From Lachnospiraceae bacterium (GTDB lineage Bacteria > Bacillota > Clostridia > Lachnospirales > Lachnospiraceae), in NCBI GenBank assembly GCA_017427685.1, contig JAFRSH010000002.1, positions 62,001-126,000 of the forward strand: DNA of 64,000 nucleotides, written 5' to 3'. Of this stretch, positions 27,022-35,408 are shown in pieces. Each line of letters starts with the position of its first letter. Positions within the stretch are counted from its first letter, which is position 1. Both the position numbers and the translations under genes were made by a program. The notes below the pieces were generated by a model. The model was not told where the DNA came from, did not search any database, and saw only the letters and a program-made list of their open reading frames with translations.

Positions 27022-29801
27022 CTGCGTCTCTCACTTTCCGGCCTGAATTCAAGCACGTCGTCATTTACGGGACCGAATTCGAGAGGTTCGTCATCGGCCG
27101 GTCCGAATTCAAGAGTGTCTTCGGCACGGGGACCCTGGTCCGGTTTCGGATCGGGGATACCGGGTTCGTCTGATGTTTCGTCTCCGAACGAGCTGAGGAT
27201 CGTGTCGGTCAGGACTTTGTACTCGTCCATCACGGTCCTGTGACCGTTCTCGATGGAGGCGAAGTCGCCTGCCTTCGAGGCTTCCTCGAGAGCCTTTGCC
27301 TTGGCCGAAAGATCCGAGGCACCGATCATCTTGGAAGTACTCTTAAGGGCATGAACGATGATCGAATAATCGTTGAGATTCTTCTCTGCAAAGAACTTTT
27401 CAAGGTTGGTACGCTTTTCGTTTCCTTCGCTGGCGAACTGTACGAGGAGCGACTGGTAGAATTCCTCGTCCTTCTGGCAGTAGAGGAGACCCTGAGTTAC
27501 ATCGACACCGAGCTTGCGAAGAGGAGTGAACGCGTCAGCGGCCCTTTCGGTACCGAGGGGAGCGCCGGGATCCTGTGCGGGAGCCTTAAGTGCGCCGACA
27601 ACCTTGTCTGTGCTGCGTCGTCCGAACTTGACGGCACCGTCGATCTCTCTCTGTTGTGCCGCTGTGTTTTCAATCCTGTCGGTGGCGCGTCTGCGACGGT
27701 TCATGTTGCGCTTGCGCGAATGAGGTGTGTCTTCGAAAGTAACTACGGTCTTGGGAAGAACAAGTCTCATGACGCGCTCGAGCTCGAGGATATCGATAGG
27801 CTTGGCAACAAAACCGTCAAAGCCCGCGATACGGAACGATTCACGCGCAGTGCTGACGGCGTTGGCCGTAAGAGCGACCATGGGAACCGACTTCCATGCA
27901 CCGAGTACATCCGATCTGATGCGGCGCATGGCTTCGATACCGTCCATGCCGGGCATCATGTGATCCATGAATACGATGTCAAAGGCTTCCTTTGAACAGA
28001 TCTCGATAGCTTCCTGTCCGGAGCCTGCCGTCGATACCGAGATATCGTAGCGGCCGAGGATATCTTTGGCCACGGTCAGGTTAAGAGGCTCGTCGTCCAC
28101 GACGAGAGCACGTATTCCGTGGCAGTACATGTATTTGTCTGTTACTTCGTCCGAGTTTACTCTGTTGAGTACTTCGGCAACGGGGAAGCAGTAGAAGGGC
28201 TTCTCCATGAGGTGGACTCTTGTGCCTGCGGGAAGCACGACACGGTCCGAAGCGATGACGGAGACCGAGATGCTGCTGCTCTCGGCAAGCTTCTCGATCG
28301 CAACGATGTTCTGAGCGTACTCGTCCTCGCCGACGAAGAGATGCGTCATCCTGATAGACGAGTTGAGTCTGATGAGGTTCTCAAGAGTGTCGACGCGGTG
28401 CATCTGGACGTTGAGGCCCTTTACGATATTGACAACCATCCTGTTGTAGAAATCACGTACAACGGGAGCAAAATGCTTTTCAAAATTGAGGAAAGCGCCG
28501 ATCACAAGCCTGCCGGGATCGCGTACCGAGATACATCCCGAAGGATCGACGATCTCCTGAGGGATCGTAACCCTGACGGTTGTGCCTTCACCTTTGGTAC
28601 TGTTGATATGGAGGAAGCCGCCGAGCGCGGAAACATAACCGTTAACGATCGACATGCCCAGTCCGAGACCGCCACTCTGTCTGGTGTAGGTATTGCTTGC
28701 CTGGTAGTAGCCGTCAAAGATCCTGTCGGCTTCTTCGTCCGTCATGCCTTCACCTGTGTCGGTGATGTCAAGGATCAGGTTGATGCCGTAGCTTTGGGGC
28801 TGGGAAGTGATGCGCAGATAAACGCCGCCTTCCTGCGTGAACTTGAGGGCGTTCGTTGTGAGATGCCATATGATCTTCTTGAGCTTGGCCACGTCAGAGC
28901 GCAGCATTGCGGGTGTGGCGGGATCAACATCGATGATAAACTCGACGCCCTTCTTCATGTAGGGCTTGATCTCCATGACGAGGTCGTGGAGGACCGATGC
29001 GAGCATGTAGTCCTCGGTGTTCATCGCAAAGCGCTGTCTGTCAACCTCTGAGTAGTCGAGGATATCGCTGATCTGCTCGGCAACACGTTTGCCGGCGCGC
29101 TGGATCTCGCGGAGGTTCTGGAGCTGTTCCTTGTCTTCGGTCTGCTCGATCGCGATGCTGGAGAGACCGAGAACCGCATTGACGGGAGTTCTGATCTCGT
29201 GTGAAACCTTGGTGAGGAATTCGTTGAAGCGACCCGTAGCTTCGGTAAGCTGGCGGACTTCACGCTTGGAGTGGTTGAGCAGCTGCGTCCAAAGGTCGAT
29301 AAGCACCGTTCCGAGCCATCCGACCACGAACACGATGAGCGGATGATATACGATCCTGCTGAACATGAGTGCGTCAAACAGTTCCGGAGATTCGTTTGAG
29401 AGCAGGATCACGTTGTATCCGAAAGCGATACAGAAGGTGATAACGCAGAAGTAGATGAGTTTTTTGATACCGGTCGTGGTGCACAGAAGGATACCGATAC
29501 ATGCAGTGACCGAAAGGTCGAAGGTGCTTGTGGGATGGATCCCGTAGTAGAAGAGGAGTCCCATGAGCACGGTGCAGTGTATGACTATCCTTTGACGGTC
29601 GCTGAAGGTCTGATGAATGTGCAGAACCCACGAAGCGATAACAGCCGCAAAGATCGGGATCATCGGCCATTTCTCCCAGTCTAGAAGTATCCCTTCAAGA
29701 CCGAGAGCAAGCGACGCCACGATCATGGTCACCAGGATCATCATGTGAGAAGCCTGAAACAGGGTGGTATTTTTATCCGAATTGTTTGATGATTCTTTCA
29801 T
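27018..29801 (-). CDS. Hybrid histidine kinase with receiver and Hpt domains
   Basis: A 927-residue integral membrane kinase with five to six N-terminal membrane segments (residues ~20-170) and no extracellular sensor domain. HisKA has His201 in KVSHEIRTPVN; HATPase carries NALKFT, DTGEGM and GLGLGMS. A central region resembles a degenerate receiver, then a full receiver has VVDDEPLNLT and MDHMMPGMDG. The Hpt domain follows (VHALKSTSKMIGA). The C-terminal ~35 residues contain three LEFGP-like motifs separated by acidic residues. It overlaps the next kinase gene by four bases (ATGA), implying translational coupling. A complete phosphorelay His-Asp-His lies in one chain, which could feed the HD-GYP receiver encoded just upstream. 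Confidence 0.9.
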   Translation of the reverse strand: MKESSNNSDKNTTLFQASHMMILVTMIVASLALGLEGILLDWEKWPMIPIFAAVIASWVLHIHQTFSDRQRIVIHCTVLMGLLFYYGIHPTSTFDLSVTACIGILLCTTTGIKKLIYFCVITFCIAFGYNVILLSNESPELFDALMFSRIVYHPLIVFVVGWLGTVLIDLWTQLLNHSKREVRQLTEATGRFNEFLTKVSHEIRTPVNAVLGLSSIAIEQTEDKEQLQNLREIQRAGKRVAEQISDILDYSEVDRQRFAMNTEDYMLASVLHDLVMEIKPYMKKGVEFIIDVDPATPAMLRSDVAKLKKIIWHLTTNALKFTQEGGVYLRITSQPQSYGINLILDITDTGEGMTDEEADRIFDGYYQASNTYTRQSGGLGLGMSIVNGYVSALGGFLHINSTKGEGTTVRVTIPQEIVDPSGCISVRDPGRLVIGAFLNFEKHFAPVVRDFYNRMVVNIVKGLNVQMHRVDTLENLIRLNSSIRMTHLFVGEDEYAQNIVAIEKLAESSSISVSVIASDRVVLPAGTRVHLMEKPFYCFPVAEVLNRVNSDEVTDKYMYCHGIRALVVDDEPLNLTVAKDILGRYDISVSTAGSGQEAIEICSKEAFDIVFMDHMMPGMDGIEAMRRIRSDVLGAWKSVPMVALTANAVSTARESFRIAGFDGFVAKPIDILELERVMRLVLPKTVVTFEDTPHSRKRNMNRRRRATDRIENTAAQQREIDGAVKFGRRSTDKVVGALKAPAQDPGAPLGTERAADAFTPLRKLGVDVTQGLLYCQKDEEFYQSLLVQFASEGNEKRTNLEKFFAEKNLNDYSIIVHALKSTSKMIGASDLSAKAKALEEASKAGDFASIENGHRTVMDEYKVLTDTILSSFGDETSDEPGIPDPKPDQGPRAEDTLEFGPADDEPLEFGPVNDDVLEFRPESERRR

Positions 29802-29856
29802 CGTGGCGATTCCTTCCTCTTTGCGGTCGGTGTTTCGAGAAACTTACTTCCTAAGG

Positions 29857-30870
29857 TCAGTTTTCTTTCATTTCGTAGTTGATATCTTCATCGATCATGT
29901 GGATCATGATATCGGCGAAACGGGGATCAAACTGTGTGCCCTTGCCGTTCTCAATCTCGCTGCGGACAACGTCCTGAGGGAGAGGAGCACGGTAACTGCG
30001 GTGGCTTGTCATGGCGTCGTATGAATCGGCAACGGCGATCATCCTTGCCTCGATCGGGATATCCTCACCGCTGAGATTATCGGGATATCCGCCTCCGCCG
30101 TAACGCTCATGATGCCAACGGGCACCGTTTGCGAGAGAGGGCATCTCTTTGATCGCACCGAGGATCTTGGCTCCGAGTACGGGGTGAGTCTTGATGACCT
30201 CGAACTCTTCCTCGTTGAGCTTGGCGGGCTTGTTGATAACGGCATCGGGGATACCGATCTTGCCTACGTCGTGCAGAAGTCCCATCATGTAGACGGTGTT
30301 CTGCTGCTCGTCGTTGTAGCCGATCCTTCGTGCTATTTCGCGGGCGTATCCCGCAACACGGCCGGAATGACCGTTCGTGTAGGTATCCTTTGCATCGATC
30401 GCTTTCGCGAGAGCTTCAACGACATGCAGGAAAAGCTTGCTGTTCTCCTGAGTCTTCTTGTGAACCTCGTGAGAGAGAGAACGCTGCAGGTGTGAGAGGT
30501 CGATGATGTGTCTTACACGGAGAGTAAGTACATCGGGAACAAAAGGCTTCTTGATGAAGTCAACCGCACCGAGCGAAAGACCCTTGGTCTCGGATTCCTC
30601 GTTCTCGTCTGCCGTAAGGAAGATAACAGGTATCTTGTCCTCCGAGTCGGCTTCCGTCTCGCGGAGCTTGGTGAGCGTTTCAAAACCGTCCATACCCGGC
30701 ATCTTGATGTCGAGCAGGATAAGGTCGGGCTTGCCGTTCGCTTCGATGTAGTCAATGAGAGCCTGACCCGACTTGAGAGCGGTAACACGCATGTTGGCTC
30801 TGCTAAGTATATGACCTGCCATTTTAAGGTTTGCAAGGTCGTCATCCACAACTATTACCCAGTCTGCCAT
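29857..30870 (-). CDS. Receiver-HD-GYP response regulator (predicted c-di-GMP phosphodiesterase)
   Basis: A 337-residue regulator. The receiver occupies residues 1-120 (VIVVDDDLANLK, LLDIKMPGMDGFET with the phospho-acceptor Asp, and KKPF). A short helix joins it to an HD-GYP domain (~150-330): DTYTNGHSGRVAGYA, GLLHDVGKIGIPD (HD pair), THPVLGAKIL, WHHERYGGGGYPD (GYP motif) and VADSYDAMTS. HD-GYP enzymes hydrolyse c-di-GMP to pGpG or GMP. GGAGG precedes the ATG at 30870. Flanked by three hybrid kinases on the same strand, it is the only gene in the run with an enzymatic output domain and is probably the end point of the phosphorelay, linking it to motility or surface behaviour. Regulation by phosphorylation is inferred. 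Confidence 0.93.
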   Translation of the reverse strand: MADWVIVVDDDLANLKMAGHILSRANMRVTALKSGQALIDYIEANGKPDLILLDIKMPGMDGFETLTKLRETEADSEDKIPVIFLTADENEESETKGLSLGAVDFIKKPFVPDVLTLRVRHIIDLSHLQRSLSHEVHKKTQENSKLFLHVVEALAKAIDAKDTYTNGHSGRVAGYAREIARRIGYNDEQQNTVYMMGLLHDVGKIGIPDAVINKPAKLNEEEFEVIKTHPVLGAKILGAIKEMPSLANGARWHHERYGGGGYPDNLSGEDIPIEARMIAVADSYDAMTSHRSYRAPLPQDVVRSEIENGKGTQFDPRFADIMIHMIDEDINYEMKEN

Positions 30871-30953
30871 ATAATCCTCCTAAAAACATTCTGTTGGCTT
30901 GTGTTTATGTTGATGATCCCCTCGATGATAGACGCTCCCTTTACTCAGTGTCT

Positions 30954-33900
30954 TTATTTCCCTTTTAATATGTCGTTAATTGTATCTGCCAGCTTACCGT
31001 ACATCGCGAGCAGTTCGTCGTGATGCTCGTTTATGAACGCCGTGTCCCCTGCGCCCGAAGCATCCTCGAGTGATTTGGCGAGCGTGAATGCGCTGTCCGA
31101 ACCGATCGTCTTTGACGAACTCTTGATGGAGTGAACGAGTATCTGGTAGTCATGAAGATTGCCGGACGCAAGGTGCGAGGTCAATGTCTTGCTCTTGGTC
31201 TCGCAGCTGTCGCGGTAGTTGTCGAGCATCTCGATGTAGAACGATTCGTCCTTTCCGCAGAAGCGCAGGCCTTCGTTCAGGTCGATACCCGCAGCGGCGA
31301 GCTTGTCCTTCATGTCCGGTGTGAGAGAGAGAGGAAGTCTCTTTTCCTCTTCGTGCTCATCGAACGACGGTCCGAATTCAAGGATGTCGTCGTTTGTGGG
31401 ACCAAACTCTATAACTTCGTCTTCAGGCTCTGCCTCCTCGGGCTTCTGTACGTGAGCGGTGCTTTCTTCCTTCCACTCCGTAAGCTCTTCGGGCAGGTGA
31501 GTCGCAAGCTTCTCCTGAAGTGCTTCAACCTCGATAGGCTTCGAAAGGTAATCGTCAAAGCCCTCAGAGAGGTATTGCTCTTTGGCACCCACAACGGCGT
31601 TGGCGGTGAGGATGATCATCTTCGTTCCTTCGGGGATGAGGTTATCATCCTTCAGGTGATGGAATGTCTCGATACCGTCCATGCCGGGCATCATGTGATC
31701 CATGAACACGATATCGTACCTGTTGTTCTGCATGAGCTCGATACATTCGGCACCCGACGAAGCAAGGTCGGGTTTGATACCCGAGAGCTTCAGGAGATTG
31801 CGGGCAACTTTAAGGTTCATGTCGTTGTCGTCAACGATCAGTACGCGTGCCTTCGGAGCAAAGAGGTCCTTTCTGACTTCCGTCTCTGCCTCGGAGATTT
31901 TCCTGAGTCTGTCGGAATAGTTGCCGATGAGGTCATCCGAAAGTACCTGCTGGATAACCGTGAACGAGAACTCCGAACCCACACCATAGATACTGTCGAC
32001 ATGAAGTTCGCTGTTCATCATTCCGAGAAGCTTGGTGACGATCGACATTCCGAGTCCCGTGCCCTCGATGTTCCTGTTGCGGATCTCTTCGATACGCTCG
32101 AACGATTCGAAGAGCTTCTTCATATCCTCGGACTTGATACCGATACCGGTGTCTTTAACCGAAACAAAGAGTTTGACTTTGTCGCCTTCTCTGCCTGCGT
32201 CCTTCATCGTGAGAGTGACGCTTCCTTCGTGTGTATACTTGACCGCATTTGTGAGCAGGTTCATGACAACCTGTGAAACGCGGACATCGTCGCCGTAGAG
32301 GAGTGCCGGAAGGGTAGGGTCTATATCCGTTATGAAACGGAGCGACTTGGCCTTTGCACGTTCGTCGATCGTGTTGACGAGGTTGTTGATCATCGAAGCA
32401 AGATCGTACTTGGCGGGGATGATCTCCATCTTGCCGTCCTCGATCTTCGAGAAGTCAAGGATCGAGTTGATGAGGGCGAGGAGGTTATGACCGGAGTTCT
32501 TGATGTTCACGGCATAATCTTTAATAGTCTCGTCCTGTGCCTCGCGGATGATCATCTCGTTCATGCCGAGCACCGCGTTGATGGGTGTTCTGATCTCATG
32601 CGACATCTGCGCGAGGAACTGGTTCTTGGCCTTTCCGGCTGCAACGGCCGCATCGACCGCATCCTTCATCCGGGCGTTTGTTCTGTCCTGCCAGCGGATC
32701 ATGTTTCCGAGCGTCCTGTAGATAAGGACGATGCAGACGATGAACGCCGCGATGCAGATCAGGTCGTAGACGATCATCGAACCGTAGATCGGCATGATAC
32801 TCTTCACTATATATATGGAGAAATCCGTGCTGTCGCTTCTTGTGGCGTAGAGAAGCTTGGTGCTTGAATCGTAATCCTTGATGACCTCTACGCTGTTCGA
32901 GTCTTCGAATGCTTCGTTGTACGGAAGATCGGAGATGTTGGTGCGTGTGTCCGCAGTCATCTGATACATTCCGTACGGATGGTTTATGATGTCGCCCTCG
33001 TTGTCCACAAGGAATGCGTATCCTGTGTCAGAGTAGCTGTCACCCAAAATGTTTACGAGCGCGTCCATATAGAAGTCAATACCGAAGTTTCCGACAAACT
33101 CACCTGTTATTGAGTCACGGACCGTTTCCGCGATCGTAACGCAGTAGCCGCCTGTGGGCTGGTCGTAATAGGGAGTGGTTACGATCCAGCCTTCCTCGCT
33201 GTTGCTGAGGCTGATGTACCAGGGACGGTCTTCCACGTGCTGATCCGGATCCGGCTCCCACCCGTTGTTCATGTATACCGTATGGACACGTTCGGGATTG
33301 GTGATATATGATGCCGAAATCTCGGGGTACTGTTTTGTTATCTCGTTCAGGAATGCAACGGTTCCTTCGTAATTATCGAGCATGTCGGGGTTTGTCGAGA
33401 AGACGCTGCAGAACATGTCGAGCTTGCTCTTCTGTTCGGAAAGCCATTTGTCGAGCTTGAGCTTGTACTCGTCGGCTTCGGTCTGCATCTTGGTGAAACC
33501 GAGCTCGTAGGTCGTTCTGATGTTTGTGAAAAGCGAGATCATCATAACGATGACCGTGATCGCAACAATAAGGAAGCGGAAGCGATTGTTGACACCGAAC
33601 TTGCGGATCGGGAAAAGGCTTCTGGCTTTGCTCTTCTCTGTTCGGAGGATGCTCTTGTAGGAGATGATCTGACCGAGCTTGTCACTGAGACTCTGGCCTG
33701 CCTCACGGATGCTTGCGAATTGGGATTCGATGTCGGCGTCCCGGGAGGTGTTCGTGTGGCTTGAGATCTCGATGATCCTGCTCAGGGGAGCCTTAAGCTC
33801 GCCGCTGATACCCGAGAGAAACTCGTCTCTTGCGGCAAGTGCGTTCTCGGCACGTCTGCGGCTGCGGGATGCAAGCGTGTAGAGCACGATGATGACTGCG

Positions 33901-34754
33901 AAGAGTGTGAGCGAAAGGAATACTGTGAGAGCAAGTTGAATGTAAGAACTGCGGTAAAGCTCCCATTCGCTTTCACTGACGATCAGATACCAGCCGTTAC
34001 CGGTCTTGGTAGCGAAGAGGTTCTTGTGGAGGAAACCGTCTTTGACGCTTGATGAAACAACACCCGTCCTGTTCTTGGCGAGAGAGTAGATCGCAGCGTA
34101 ATCGGGGAGCGCGCTGATAAGAGTCTGACCTATGAACTCGGGATCGGTTGAACCCGCGATGATCCCTTCATCGGTAACGATGACGGCGTCTGCCGACTCG
34201 GTACTGTGAAGCATTTTGATGTATTCCTGGATCTTATCGAGGGTGTAATCGACCCCGAGTACAGTGTCATGGTCTCCGAGCATTACGGAGACTGTATAGC
34301 AAATGTCCTTTGTTAGCGCATCAATGTAGGGAGAGCTGACGTAGGGCTTGCCGTTGTTTTTGATGGCGCCCGTATACCAGGGCCTTTCGGTTCCTACGTA
34401 GCCGTCTCTGTCTCTGAGGTCGGGGATGAGGTCCCACCCCGTTCCTGCCATATATACGTTATACGCACCGTCGCTCTCGACGAGTGCGTTCTTTTTCCTG
34501 TAGATGAAGTGTTCGAGATCGAGTCTGTCATCGAGGTGCTCGCGTGCTTCCATCGCAAGCTCCATGGTGACGTTGTTCGCCTCGTTGATGGCGGCTTCGA
34601 GAGCACCGCTCACGGACTGAAGCTGGTAGGAGCCCGATGTGCGAGTCTGCTCGCGTGTCATACTGAAAACGATAAAAATGTCCATAAACACGATCGCTAT
34701 GAGCAGGATTGCGATAAATGCGATCAGTGCGCCGTTTCTGTTCTTCTTCACCAT
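30954..34754 (-). CDS. Double-sensor hybrid histidine kinase with a degenerate first HisKA
   Basis: A 1266-residue membrane kinase with a duplicated front half. Membrane segment (~10-31), extracellular dCache-like sensor (~35-270, with RPWYTGA), membrane segment (~272-294), then a HisKA-like helix where FLSGISGELKAP (312-323) aligns with FLAQMSHEIRTP but has Gly318 instead of His. A third membrane segment (~393-410), a second dCache sensor (~415-655, with RPWYISL) and a fourth membrane segment lead to the active HisKA (His719), HATPase, receiver (VDDNDMNLK, MDHMMPGMDG), an EFGP-motif linker (1111-1131) and an Hpt domain (His ~1208 in VHSIKSSSK). It heads the kinase run, 41 bases after a small receiver-like gene. 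The dead HisKA probably retains a dimerisation or signal-transfer role. Confidence 0.9.
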   Translation of the reverse strand: MVKKNRNGALIAFIAILLIAIVFMDIFIVFSMTREQTRTSGSYQLQSVSGALEAAINEANNVTMELAMEAREHLDDRLDLEHFIYRKKNALVESDGAYNVYMAGTGWDLIPDLRDRDGYVGTERPWYTGAIKNNGKPYVSSPYIDALTKDICYTVSVMLGDHDTVLGVDYTLDKIQEYIKMLHSTESADAVIVTDEGIIAGSTDPEFIGQTLISALPDYAAIYSLAKNRTGVVSSSVKDGFLHKNLFATKTGNGWYLIVSESEWELYRSSYIQLALTVFLSLTLFAVIIVLYTLASRSRRRAENALAARDEFLSGISGELKAPLSRIIEISSHTNTSRDADIESQFASIREAGQSLSDKLGQIISYKSILRTEKSKARSLFPIRKFGVNNRFRFLIVAITVIVMMISLFTNIRTTYELGFTKMQTEADEYKLKLDKWLSEQKSKLDMFCSVFSTNPDMLDNYEGTVAFLNEITKQYPEISASYITNPERVHTVYMNNGWEPDPDQHVEDRPWYISLSNSEEGWIVTTPYYDQPTGGYCVTIAETVRDSITGEFVGNFGIDFYMDALVNILGDSYSDTGYAFLVDNEGDIINHPYGMYQMTADTRTNISDLPYNEAFEDSNSVEVIKDYDSSTKLLYATRSDSTDFSIYIVKSIMPIYGSMIVYDLICIAAFIVCIVLIYRTLGNMIRWQDRTNARMKDAVDAAVAAGKAKNQFLAQMSHEIRTPINAVLGMNEMIIREAQDETIKDYAVNIKNSGHNLLALINSILDFSKIEDGKMEIIPAKYDLASMINNLVNTIDERAKAKSLRFITDIDPTLPALLYGDDVRVSQVVMNLLTNAVKYTHEGSVTLTMKDAGREGDKVKLFVSVKDTGIGIKSEDMKKLFESFERIEEIRNRNIEGTGLGMSIVTKLLGMMNSELHVDSIYGVGSEFSFTVIQQVLSDDLIGNYSDRLRKISEAETEVRKDLFAPKARVLIVDDNDMNLKVARNLLKLSGIKPDLASSGAECIELMQNNRYDIVFMDHMMPGMDGIETFHHLKDDNLIPEGTKMIILTANAVVGAKEQYLSEGFDDYLSKPIEVEALQEKLATHLPEELTEWKEESTAHVQKPEEAEPEDEVIEFGPTNDDILEFGPSFDEHEEEKRLPLSLTPDMKDKLAAAGIDLNEGLRFCGKDESFYIEMLDNYRDSCETKSKTLTSHLASGNLHDYQILVHSIKSSSKTIGSDSAFTLAKSLEDASGAGDTAFINEHHDELLAMYGKLADTINDILKGK

Positions 34755-34795
34755 GTTCTTTCTTCCTATTAGCAGTGGAATCCTGTCCGGGGTGA

Positions 34796-35161
34796 TCAGG
34801 CACCCTGCTTCTCGATCCTGATCTGTCTCACGGCCTCTCTGATGGAGTGCTCGAGCCAGCTTTCATCAAACGGACGCGTCACAAAGTCGTAGATATGATT
34901 GCGAAGCGCCATCGCTGCGAAATAGGGATCGTTACTTATCCAGATCACACGGGTTCCGGGGAAACGCATAGTGTATTCGAGCGCGACTTCCATGCCTTCG
35001 GCACCGTCGAGGGTGACGATCACGATATCGTATACGACCCTGTAGATCTTGTGACCGCTCAGCTCGGCACGCGAAACCGAGTCGGGACCGCATGCTTTAA
35101 CGACCATCTCTTTGAGGGCTTCGAATTCGTTATTGTCTCGTGTGTAGATCACCGCGTTCAT
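34796..35161 (-). CDS. Small receiver-like protein with altered switch residues
   Basis: A 121-residue single-domain protein with a CheY-like fold pattern: VIYTRDNNEFEAL at the start, YDIVIVTLDGAEGMEVA at strand 3, VIWISND at strand 4 and DFVTRPFDESWL at strand 5. The usual xxDxxMPxMDG is replaced by TLDGAEGM, and the conserved Lys before Pro is Arg, so phosphorylation may be weak or absent. ATG at 35161 has GGGGAGAA upstream; earlier in-frame codons lack a site. It is first in the minus-strand run, 41 bases before the 1266-aa kinase. It could act as an adaptor or phosphate sink. Function is unknown. Confidence 0.75.
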   Translation of the reverse strand: MNAVIYTRDNNEFEALKEMVVKACGPDSVSRAELSGHKIYRVVYDIVIVTLDGAEGMEVALEYTMRFPGTRVIWISNDPYFAAMALRNHIYDFVTRPFDESWLEHSIREAVRQIRIEKQGA

Positions 35162-35181
35162 TTTATTCTCCCCGCCTAAAT

Positions 35182-35219
35182 CTGCCACCGGCTCCCTCCC
35201 CACCCGAAGGGAGCGGCAG
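35182..35219. repeat. GC-rich hairpin (CTCCCT/AGGGAG type)
   Basis: CTGCC...GGCTCCCT pairs with AAGGGAGC...GGCAG around a CCCACCCG loop, directly before the ribosome binding site of the minus-strand run. Similar CTCCCT/AGGGAG hairpins recur in many clostridial genomes as short palindromic repeats. It may also damp or attenuate the operon. Confidence 0.45.
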
Positions 35220-35235
35220 CACTTGAAAAGTGTAG

Positions 35236-35289
35236 CAAAAAAGTATAATGTAACAGTGTGTCCGACGTGACACGACACATACTTTTTTG
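35236..35289. promoter_or_regulatory. Dyad in the divergent intergenic region
   Basis: CAAAAAAGTAT (35236-35246) and ATACTTTTTTG (35279-35289) are perfect inverted copies, with a further imperfect GTGTC/GACAC inner dyad. TATAAT at 35244-35249 could serve a plus-strand promoter and TATACT (minus strand, same place) the kinase run; neither has a strong -35. It lies between the divergent signalling units and is a candidate shared control region. Confidence 0.4.
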
Positions 35290-35333
35290 AACTTACGGCA
35301 CTTAGGATATGACAACGACCGGTTCAAATCAAC

Positions 35334-35374
35334 CGACTTGGTAAAATCGGCAATCGAGTTGGTAAAACCGGCAA
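35334..35374 (+). promoter_or_regulatory. Tandem 20-bp direct repeats, candidate LytTR binding site
   Basis: CGACTTGGTAAAATCGGCAA (35334-35353) and CGAGTTGGTAAAACCGGCAA (35355-35374) match at 18 of 20 positions with a 21-base period, two helical turns. LytTR regulators typically bind two short direct repeats at this spacing. The site ends 34 bases before a LytTR regulator gene, so autoregulation is likely. Confidence 0.65.
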
Positions 35375-35408
35375 AGTCCCTTTTCAGGCACAAAGGAGTC
35401 CCACCACC

